The position numbers and the translations under genes were made by a program. From Albifimbria verrucaria (Eukaryota > Ascomycota > Sordariomycetes > Hypocreales > Stachybotryaceae): a stretch of DNA of 64,000 nt. Below the pieces are notes generated by a model, which ran no database searches, was not told the DNA's origin, and saw only the letters and a program-made list of their open reading frames with translations. Shown here piece by piece: positions 35,094 to 44,544 of the stretch (positions are counted from its first letter, which is position 1; every line of letters begins with the position of its first letter). Where the stretch lies: contig JAHREC010000009.1 in the NCBI GenBank assembly GCA_020081605.1, forward strand, positions 434,001 through 498,000, read 5' to 3'.

Positions 35094-37351
35094 ATGTTTT
35101 ACTCAATTCTTCGTGTTCTCGTTCCTCTGAATCTTTTGGCAAGCTGTGTGACCGGTCGCCCAGCCCATGCTAGAGAAGCCACAGTGCTGAAAAGACAAGA
35201 TCAAGTCCTTAAAGAATATGACTTTATTGTGGTCGGAGCCGGCACTGCAGGTCTTACCGTCGCCGATCGACTCAGTGAGAGTGGAGAATGTGAGACACCA
35301 TTGACATCACGACCAAAAAGCATACTCATGAAACATAGATACGGTACTAGTCATTGAGTATGGATACCTTGATAACTCCCATTCGATAGAGGCCGTTGTC
35401 ACCCCTGATCGGGCTGCAGGTCCACCCGATGAGTATCCCGCGGCAACTCGCATGTACAATTTAACGTCGGTGCCGCAACCAGGACTTGGAGGTTTGCCCA
35501 AGCCTCTTGCAGCGGGCTCAGTCGTCGGAGGCAGCTCCGCTGTCAACGGCATGTTCTTTATGAGAGGCTCTGCGGAGGATTATGATGCCTGGGTCTGGGC
35601 TGCCGGTGATCGAAATGAGAAGTTCGCAGCAGAATGGGGTTGGAAGAATCTGCTTCCATTCTTCAAAAAGAGCGTGACTTTTGTCCCTCCTAAGAAAGAA
35701 GTTGCTGAGAAATACAATATCACTTATGACGTAAAAGCAGCATATGGTGGGACAACGCCCATTTACTCGAGTTATCGTCCCTTCCAGTGGCCAAATACAA
35801 GTGAGTATGCGAAGCTTCTCATCTTAGAATTGACACTCATTATGGTCGCTTCTAGTTGCCATGTGGAATGCATTGAAAAGAATCCCCGGTCTGAGATTTC
35901 CAAAGGAGGGCGCGAGCGGTGATGCCTCCGGTGTCTACTGGGCTCCCACTTCTCGAGATCCCTATACAGAAAGAAGGTCATTTTCTCGAACAGGACACTA
36001 CGAAAAAGAAAATGGTCCAGCTTTCAGAAAAATTTCCATCTCTTGCCAGCTCATAGAGTCACGCATGTCACGCTTTCATCTCCCCGAAAGGTGATAAACT
36101 GTGGGTGGCTGATGGGGTGCGATTTGCACCAAGAGACGGCCCTATGCCTAGCACTGCTCCCGAAGTTCGAGCTAGACGTGAAATTGTCATTTCTGCTGGA
36201 TCTGCACACACCCCACAAGTCCTACAAAGGAGTGGTATTGGGCCAAAGCACATTCTTGAGGCTGCAGGTGCTAAGGTCAAGGTCGAGCTTCCAGGGGTGG
36301 GGAAAACTTCCAGGACCATATGAACTTCGCAATCTCTTACACTTGTTAGTTATACCTTCGTCATTTGTCCCTCAGAGTCTGAGGTTAGGAGGATGCAGGC
36401 TGACGTCAACTCACAGTTACCAAGTGGCTTTCCCCAACAGCACAACGCTTCTGACGGATACGGATTACGCTGCCCAAGCTCTAGAACTGTGGAACACAAA
36501 CAAGACAGGTATGTCAACATTTGTTTTCTTCTTGACCTCGCTAATTGAATTCTATAAAGGCCCTTATACAACATATGTCAACAGTGTTATGTTCCTTCCG
36601 TTGAGGTCCTTTTCTAATCGCACCGACGAGATCATAGACAATATTCTCAAGCAAGAACCTGCAGAGTTCCTACATGAAAATACTGACGCGACCGTTGTCG
36701 CAGGCTACGTCCAACAAAAGCGAGCCCTTGTTCGGCAACTCAAGTCTGACGCCTCTACGCTGCTTGAAGTGCCTTTTTCCGGAGGGTCTTCATTCAGCAT
36801 TGTTCTATGTAAATGTTTGAGTCGCGGAACAATACATATTTCGCCTCGTGACGATGGCATTAAAGCCACTGGTCGGGGCGATGTAGAGCCCACCGTTGAT
36901 TACAGGTCATTTTCCAACCCAGTGGATCTTGACCTCGTCGTGGAACTTCTTTTAGGCACACGTCGACTCATGCAGTCCAAGTCCATGGTTGAGACATTTG
37001 GTCTTGTCGAAACAAGCCCTGGGGCCGAATTAACCGATCCTGAGGAGCTCAAAGCATGGATTGCAAGCAGAATCAGCCCATCAACTGGGCATCCTGTTGG
37101 AACCGCATCTTTAGCACCCCGTGAGCTAGGTGGTGTAGTTGGACCGGACCTCAGAGTCTATGGCACTAAAAAGCTGAGTGTTGCAGACAATTCTATTATG
37201 CCTCTTATTCCAAGTACTCACACTAGTTCTACTGCTTATGCTATTGGAGAAAAGGTAGTCTACAGTTGTCCCAGAATATTGAAACCCTCAACTACTGTAC
37301 TAACTGATGATATTTTAGGCTGCGAGTTTAATTCTTAAACGAGCTAAATAG
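35094..37351 (+). CDS. Secreted GMC-family FAD oxidoreductase (frame breaks)
   Basis: This is a glucose-methanol-choline family flavoprotein that oxidises an alcohol or sugar substrate using FAD. It begins with a hydrophobic signal peptide. The FAD-binding loop reads VVGAGTAGLTVA. VVGGSSAVNGMFFMRG and ISAGSAHTPQVLQRSGIG are the two GMC signatures, and a C-terminal GTASLAPRELGGVV...ADNSIMP block holds the active-site region. Introns fit near 35290-35338, 35801-35855, 36345-36416, 36509-36559 and 37255-37318, with a last exon encoding AASLILKRAK. Frame losses near 36034, 36090 and 36301, all in A or G runs, plus a mismatch at the third intron, are restored by single bases to give about 656 residues. 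It could be a tailoring enzyme acting on the peptide alcohol end or an unrelated extracellular oxidase. The substrate is unknown. Confidence 0.88.
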
Positions 37352-38037
37352 CAATTTGAAGCATGATGCAGGTCAAGCCTCTGACGGTTTGACGGCATAG
37401 TGTAGTCCTTGGTTCACTAGATCCATCAATGAAACAGCCCCTTTGGGATTGATGAACAATGGCAAAATATAGTTGAACATATGAAGAGTCTTTCTCCTTC
37501 ACGTTTTTTGTCGTTATGGCCCAAACGCATTTTTCTGAGCCTCTGGTTCCCAACCAAGTAATCTGAAAGTTATGGGTGACAATATTATAACCAGCATCAC
37601 CCTTTGTCTCCAAACAGTTTATTTGAATATTATATTAGCATAGGATAATAAGCTGCAGTCTATTTGTTGGAATTGATAGACAAGGAATATGCTGCGTTTG
37701 TCTTAGCTAACCCTGAACCACTGTCGTATTCTGACTCTGTGAGGATTCTCTCCGAGCTACCTACTAAGGTGTTTCTCCCCACACGACCCCAGATTTAGAC
37801 TAAACCTCAAACGTAACACGCATATGCAAGGGGCTGATTTATCATCAATCGTCCCTTGTTTGATTTATAATTCATATCCTGTCTCATCGTGACGCAGGAA
37901 TCGATGAAATGGTCTCTCGAAAGACCTGGTCTACTATAGTTCCTCGAACTCGCCTGGCAGAGAGCTGTTAGGCTCAAGTTTCTTTGCATATTCTGCCTAA
38001 GTCTTGGAAAACCTAAGAGATCACCGAGCAGCAGATC
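37352..38037. other. Intergenic region
   Basis: 3' flank of the GMC gene and 5' flank of the Zn2Cys6 regulator. No other gene or repeat was seen. Confidence 0.6.
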
Positions 38038-39985
38038 ATGGCCTCACACACAAGTCCTAGAGTCCAACAAAGTGTGGGGAAAAGGAGCCGCAAGTCATCG
38101 TCCGTGTGAGTTAATTCGGGGGTTAATGGCAATCCGATCCCTGCTGACGCTTTAAAATAAGGCCTGCGACATGTGCCGCAAGAAAAAGATTCGCTGTAGC
38201 CCTACCGCGCAAGGATGCACCCAGTGCACCAAATACTCCACAAGGTGCCACTTTACGCCTATCGCAATGAAACGGAAGCCTCGCAGACCAGCTGGGTTCG
38301 TCTACTATTCTCATTCAAGATATTGACCATTATTAAACGTCCTGCAGCTTCAAATACATAGCACAGCTCGAGGAGAGGCTTTTAGAAGTGGAAACTCTGC
38401 TGGGAGATAAGACGTCGAGGAACCCATCTGTGCCTGAAAACATCTCACCCAAAGAGCAAACTACATCCGCAGCATCACTTGACACAACAACACTAATCTC
38501 AGCCCCTGGCCAAAGAAATCTATGGGAACCAATGAGCCCATCACGCGGTCTGCTACTTGAACAAGCAACAGATATAGGGTTCAATTCTGGGGCTGCATTT
38601 CCGATACATGACCTTGAAGAACTAGATATACCTGTGCTTGAGGGTCATGTTACTGATTATCTAGCTGTCAATGTATGGCCGTATCCCGCTCCAGAATTGC
38701 AACCACTTGCCTTACCAGCGCGCCAAAGCTTCCCACCAAGTCAATCGCTCTCGAGTTGGTTAAGGAAACATTCAGCAACTATAATCGATTCCTTCCCTCT
38801 TTGACGAAGATGACTTTTTGAGAGAATTCGAACTGAAGTACCTGACTTCTAACCCTAGAGATGCTGGTTGGTGGGCGTGTCTCAATGTCGTGTTATCGAT
38901 AGCTCATCGTCTCCGGGCCTTACGTACATTGGATCCGACACACGAGAACTTTCTAGCCTCTGGGTACATACAAAACGCTTTAAGTGTTGTATCGGAACTA
39001 AGTCTCTCCAATCATGACCTCTCCGCCGTCCAAGCTCTGGTTGGCATGGCTTGTATTCTTCAGGGAACATCGAGTCCGGAGCCGGCCGCAATGCTCGTCG
39101 CCGCGGCCTTACGCTTGGCACAGGCTATGAATTTGCATAGAGAGTGTTCCAACCCAGCCCTCACTGACTCTGAAGCAGAGAGGCGAAGGCGGGTGTTTTG
39201 GAAAGTATACATTCTTGACAAAGATATTAGTCTGCGGACTTGTCGACCTTTCGTTCAAGATGACGATGACATGGATGTCCGATTGCCTTCAAATACAGGT
39301 CTCGAGCCATGTAATGTGGAGCTCTTCAACTGTCGCATAGGACTTGCAGTTATCCAGGGGCAGGTGTACAAACAGTTGTACTCTATCCGGGCTGAAAGAC
39401 AAACGAGGGCACGAAGGGCAATGGCGGCAGAAGAATTGAGTTCCTTATTATCCTACTGGAAGTCTAATGCGCAGCTGGAATCGTTAGAGGACTCCCTGAT
39501 GTTGCCAGGGTCCCAACTCTCTGGCGAGGTAATTCACAAGGTGGTACTACGACTTACATACATTCACTGTCTGTCAATGATTGATCGCCACTTACTCCCA
39601 ACGGCGCAACCCCTCCTAGTCAACAACTCAGCCCGTCTGAAGTTTTATTGTCGCCAGGTACCCTGTACCTTGCAGAGTCACGCAAAGCGATCCGTCTCAT
39701 TGAAGTCATCCCTCGAGGAGATCGCGCTTGTGTCTGGTGAGTGATCCGCGAAGAGCTAGGCCTTCCTATATCATTTTTCTAACTTATCCCAGGATGCTTC
39801 TTCATGCCTTTTTCGCTGCAGCGAGTCACCTGCTCCGTCATCTGACAGAAAACCCTACGTCGCCAAGTGCAACTTCAGACCTCCACCTCGTGAGACCATT
39901 CTTACGTCTGCTGGAGACGCTTTCTGGGGACCCAAATACATCCTCACGTTCCGAGGAACTCGGACGAGATGCATTGCACTTGTAG
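38038..39985 (+). CDS. Zn2Cys6 transcription factor (frame breaks)
   Basis: This is a nuclear fungal regulator with a binuclear zinc cluster. The cysteines follow CX2CX6CX6CX2CX6C (CDMC, RKKKIR, C...CTQC...RC), followed by a basic linker and a short coiled coil (YIAQLEERLLEVETLL) for dimer formation. A fungal-specific middle homology region follows, with AMNLHREC and RRRVFWKVYILDK. Introns lie near 38106-38161, 38296-38347 and 39737-39792. The frame is lost near 38747, 38797 and 39642, and one base seems missing at the first splice junction. Restored, the protein is about 595 residues. It is the best candidate in the window for a conventional DNA-binding regulator of the neighbouring cluster, but it could equally control the GST/dehydrogenase pair to its right. 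Confidence 0.88.
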
Positions 39986-40566
39986 CAGTTTGAACATCGA
40001 AGCAGAGAAAGCCATTCAACTTTCCAGTTTGAAGTCTAGTCCATTCTTTGCATAAGCCTTCGCAAATGATTGTTCTCGAGCAGTGTTTTATTGACAATAT
40101 ATTCGCCCACAAGTCACTCTGACCTTGAGTATGTTTTTACTTCGCCTCCGTGGCCGTAACCCAGCCCTACAGAGTATGAGGAATTCCCGTCGGAACTTTC
40201 ATGTGGCCTCATCAATAATGGGGAACTGGGCAATCTTTTAATTTGCAATATGCGCGAGGAGAAACTCCTAGTAGCATAGAGCCCAGGTACATGGAATACA
40301 AAACAACAATATTTAATTGCAACCCTGCTCTAACCCTCATGCATAAGTGGTCACTACTTCCTTGAGGCAAGGGTTAAGCTCAAAACTATCATTGACTAAA
40401 TGTTATCATATGCAAAAGACGAAAGATTTGTGAAAGCTGCACCAGTTTTGGCATCTAATTCTACTTCCGATGATAGCAGCAATCCCCTTCATCTTTAATC
40501 CAACCGGCAGCAACAATTCATCTTTGTGAAGGAGAGGCTCTCCCTTGAGAAGTCAACCACTACAAC
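39986..40566. other. Intergenic region between convergent genes
   Basis: The 3' ends of the Zn2Cys6 gene (forward) and the GST gene (reverse) face each other here. No further gene was seen. Confidence 0.6.
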
Positions 40567-41233
40567 TTATTTAGCTTCCTGGAGCTTGAGGACCTTCTTC
40601 ACGCTTGGGCGTGCAAGCATATTTTCAGACCATTTCTTGACGTGTGGATAGTCATCCTGGTTAAACTCGTCGTTCGGGATGCGGGGCTCAGCTGTGTGCT
40701 GCCACGTAAAAAGGCGATGTCAACGTACGAGAAACGGCTACCTAAGAACCAGGAGTTGCCGTCCGCGTCAGGTTGCTGCTTTGCCAAATGTGTCTCAAGT
40801 ACGCCAGTAACGCGGTTGACCTCTTTGACGTAGCGCTCGCGAGCCTCAGGAATTGGCTGGTAAATGATAAACCACATCGCCTGTCCGTAATACGGTCCCT
40901 GTCCGGTGGTCTGGTAGAAAAGCCATTGGCGAGCATGGTAGGCTTCTGCTGTGCCAGGCGTGAAGCTGATCGTCTGGCTCCTGTCGTATTTTTCTGTCAG
41001 GTACTCAATTATAGCGCCTGACTCCACAGTGTTAAGTCTGTGTTTGGATCCTGGATTGATGGCAGCCGTCCGTTCGGGTTGATGGCGGTATACTTGGGGT
41101 TCTTGACGTCGGTAAGCGGGATCACCTCCGTCTCATAAGGTAGTCCTAGCTCCTCACAAAGGATAATAACCTTGCCGGCGTTTGGGCCATGGATTCCAAA
41201 GACTTTGATCGGTTTTATTTCCGCCATTTTCAT
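40567..41233 (-). CDS. Glutathione S-transferase, Ure2-like (two frame breaks)
   Basis: This is a cytosolic glutathione S-transferase, which conjugates glutathione to reactive compounds. The N-terminal thioredoxin-fold half is clear: IKVFGIHGPNAGKVIILCEE, then NPNGRLPSI with the cis-proline, and ESGAIIEYL which binds the glutamyl part. The all-helical half follows, with the SYVDIAF motif and a C-terminal LARPSVKKVLKL. The frame is lost near 41026 (G run) and 40716 (T run). Restored length is about 222 residues, normal for the family. A second Met two codons on (41227) is an alternative start. It is transcribed away from the dehydrogenase-like gene at 41889, sharing a promoter region of about 655 bases, so joint control is likely. 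It could detoxify a reactive aldehyde product, but this is inference. Confidence 0.9.
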
Positions 41234-41888
41234 AAAATCAGCTCTATTGAACCGTTGAATTATTCGAAACTGGTTGTAGACAGAGAGTTCGTAGATGAAT
41301 TGAAATCGTTACTGATGAATAAAGATCTCGTAGAGCGCATGACGAACATTTTAACGTGGACTTCTGGTTTCCTTTTAAATGCATCATAGCCTCCTTCCGA
41401 CAGTCAAAAGTACATTATTGATTGTTGGTTTCCTCCATGTCCGCTCATGCGCTACTGATCACGAAGGGGTAGCGAGCTGACAAATTTTGGCATATCTTGG
41501 TAGCATCCGTCATTAGTCATGATGGCAGATAATCGAGTTCGGATCTTCCGAATGGTCCGGGTCCGTGATGACTTAGAGCCTCAATCGGTCCAATATCCTT
41601 GTTTGCGGCTGCCAGTTCTACCAACACTGATCTGCGCTGCGCCCTGAACTTCTTTTACGACTGGAATGTGCAGGATTGCAATCAGAATAACGGAGTTTAT
41701 GTTCAATTGATAGACTGACAAATATGATCAACAGAAATCTCGCTGTCTCGAGTCATTTGACTCTTGAGTATCAATACTACCTGTTCCTGTTACCTCAACA
41801 AGATTGGTATTTATTTATATATATTCATGTGTAGTAGATGCTCTTGCCAAACCTCACACAGCCTGACTTCTCCCATACATTCGACACC
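41234..41888. promoter_or_regulatory. Divergent promoter region between GST and SDR-like genes
   Basis: About 655 bases lie between two divergently transcribed genes. A TATATATATA stretch near 41815-41824 stands about 65 bases before the forward ATG and is a good TATA candidate for the SDR-like gene. No specific regulator site could be assigned. Confidence 0.55.
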
Positions 41889-42697
41889 ATGACCGGAACA
41901 TCTCCTGTAATTCTCATCCTCGGCGCAGGGCCCAAGGTCGGCCTGCCAGTCGCAAAGGCCTTTGCTTCGAAAGGCTACAAGGTCGCAATTGCAGCCCGGT
42001 CGCTAAACGAGGCTGACAGCACAGACAATCAACTTAACATAAAAAGCGACTTCGCCAACCCTGAGGATGTTTTGAATACCTTCATCAAGGTTAAAAAGGA
42101 GTTGGGAATCCCCAGCGTAGTAATCTACAACGGTAAGTCTTGGTCCCAGAGGACTATTTCTGAATGTCCTGCTAAGGGCTCGCAGCCGGCGCCGCGACTT
42201 TCTCTCCGCCCGGTGATCCATTCGCCATCCCATTGGATGCTTTCAAGCGAGACATGACTATCAACACCACCAGCGTCTTTGTCGCTGCCCAACAAGCCGT
42301 CCTCGGCTTCGCGGAGCTCCCTGACGACGCGCCAAGGACATTTTTATACACCGGCAACATCCTAAACGTCGCACCACTTCCGCAGTTCTTGGAATCAGGT
42401 GCCGGCAAGTCAGCATCTGCACACATGATGATGGCTGCCGCCGCTGAATACAAGGAGAAAGGATTCAAGTATGTCATCCCCTGCCATCTTTTGACGACTG
42501 TGGGACAGTAAGTAACAGTTTGCAGATTTTACTATGTGGATGAGCGCAAAGCAGACGGCTCAGCTGCTTTCAAAATCGATGGAGAAGCACACGCGAAACT
42601 CTTCTGGGAGCTTGCAGAGGCGAAGACACAAGGTCCGTGGCTGCAGACCTTTGTCAAGGGCTTAGGATACAAGGACTTCGGGCCTTACCGACTGTAG
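41889..42697 (+). CDS. Short-chain dehydrogenase-like Rossmann protein, catalytic Tyr not seen
   Basis: This is a soluble NAD(P)-binding Rossmann-fold protein of about 232 residues with introns at 42133-42185 and 42469-42525. The nucleotide loop reads ILGAGPKVGLPVAKAF, followed by the ARS segment and VVIYNAG, the usual NAG motif of SDR enzymes. The region where SDR enzymes carry YxxxK instead reads SGAGKSASAHMMM, so the catalytic tyrosine appears replaced and normal dehydrogenase activity is doubtful. This is one of the two multi-exon genes in the window that read without any frame break. The upstream in-frame ATG at 41838 would extend it by 17 residues, but the 41889 start gives the standard N-terminus. 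Divergent pairing with the GST suggests a shared stress or detoxification role. Confidence 0.85.
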
Positions 42698-43374
42698 TCT
42701 TTTCGAGAGTACTAATCACGCTTTGGTTGGTATGCTGTTTTTATGATTCATTTGTCGGTAGAATCCTCTTATAGATAGGGTACTGCTATTAGTGGAAGTC
42801 TTCAACGAAATATTGTTCTCGATTATCTGAATTGAGACAGGACAAGATCCCCCGAAGCCATCTGTTACACCTTAACAGTTTTGCCAAGTCCGAAGTGTAT
42901 AAAGTATTTAGAGCCGAGTTCTCATATCCAGGATCGCATTAGTGACATCCAACGAATACATACGTTCGCCTGTAGATTTGAAATAAAATTATGGCTGGTA
43001 GGCCGTTGCTTTTACTCACTTGCCTTACAGGCGAATCTGAAAATCAGCTTTGCGGTTAAATCTTCTGCAAGGCATTTTACCCATCCAAAATTGCTCAACA
43101 CCAGCCGAAATTGAGCTCTTTCGTGGTGTAACCCATTCATCATCATGGTGATGCATCGTCACAGTGCCTTTATTCTCGAGAGGCCAAGCTTTCTTTCAGC
43201 AAAGCCGCGTATGATGATACTTTTCAGTATGATAGTGAATGCGTATTACAAACAGGCAAAAGCATGAAAGCGAAGAGGTTCATTTTGATATTCAAGAAAA
43301 TATAATTAGAAATCTAAATCTCTATATTCTTCACCCGTTCCAACTTAGAAAGAAATTTTGCCACATCAGTACAT
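42698..43374. other. Intergenic region between convergent genes
   Basis: The 3' flanks of the SDR-like gene and of the reverse-strand GPI protein. AT-rich, no gene recognised. Confidence 0.6.
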
Positions 43375-44544
43375 TTACAGAAGGGCAATGGCACCCAGGG
43401 CGAGAATGGCGCCGGGAGCAATGCGTCCAGCAGCACCAGGAACAGGAGTGGTGGGAGCAGGGGCACCAGGAGTGGTGGCGGAGGCTGTAGCAGGAACAGT
43501 GACTCCAGTGGCGCCAGAAGAGCAGGCGGTGGGAGTAACCAGCGAGCCGTTGTCGTCAAAGGGGCTGTAGCCCAGGCAAGAAGCAAACTCGCCGGCGCAG
43601 GTAGGGCGGCTGGCGTTGGGCTTGCTGCGGCACATGTTGTAGGCATCATAGCACATACCGGCGCAGTCCTTGGCAGGCAGGGTAGTCTTGGGACCGCTGG
43701 GAGCAGTGACGGTGCTGCTGGTGACGGCAGGCTGAGCAGGGGCGGTGGTAGGGCCAGCGGGGGCTTGGAGCAAGCAGTAGGCTGGATCAGAGAGCCGTCA
43801 TCGCCGAAGGGCTGAAGCCCAGGCAAGAGGCGTAGGTGGCGGCGCAGTAGGACATGTTGGCATCAGGAGCAACTCGGCACTTGTTGTAAGCGTCGGCGCA
43901 CTTGGCAGGGCAGTCAGGGGCCGCGGGCTGCGAGGCGCTGGGGTGAGGCTTGGAGACGGTGCAAGGGCAGTCGGTGACAGTCAGGGTAGTAGGCTCGGTA
44001 ACCGTGTAGGTGCGGTTGTTAAAGGTCATGGTGGTGGCGGCAGGGCAGTAGGTGGTGATGGCGGTAACAACCTCGGTGGTGTAGACCACGTGGTCGGTGG
44101 GAGAGGGAGTAGACGAAGCCTGAGAGGAGCAGGCAGTAGGCGTAACCAAAGATCCATCATTGCCGAAGGGCTGTAGCCCAGGCAGGAGGCGTAGGTAGCG
44201 GCGCAGTAGGACATGTTGGCATGGGGCTTGATGCGGCAGGCGTTGTAGGCCTCGGAGCAGTCCTTGGAGCACTTGTCGCCAACGGAGGGAGTGTTGGTGG
44301 GCTCAACGGGCTTGCTGACGGTGCAAGGGCAGTCAGTGATGGTCAGGGTGGTGGCCTCAGTGACAGTGTAAGTCTTGTCGCCATGGGTAAGAGTGGTGGC
44401 GGCAGGGCAGTAGGTGGTCAGGGCAGTGACAACCTCGGTGGTGTAGACGATGTCACCACCGGTAGCAGTGCCGTTGCTGTAGACGGGCGATGCCTGGGCC
44501 AGGGCGGCCAGGGCGGAACCAGCAGCGATGATGCGGGCAGCCAT
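43375..44544 (-). CDS. GPI-anchored cell-wall protein with three Cys-rich repeats (frame breaks)
   Basis: This is a predicted secreted surface protein of about 390 residues. It has an N-terminal signal peptide ([18 protein letters not shown]) and a hydrophobic C-terminus ([20 protein letters not shown]) typical of GPI attachment. Between them are two copies of a Thr-rich unit ([20 protein letters not shown] ... [14 protein letters not shown]) and three copies of a Cys-rich unit (DC...C..AYN.CR..P.AN...CA...ASCLG[YF]SPF..DGSL..PTACS), the last two flanked by Pro/Thr/Ser linkers. Frame losses near 44162, 43811 and 43765, all in C or G runs, fall at the same SPF site in two repeats. Restoring them aligns the repeats. 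The Thr-rich unit resembles segments I know from fungal cell-wall proteins. The Cys unit I do not recognise. No intron is needed. Confidence 0.85.
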
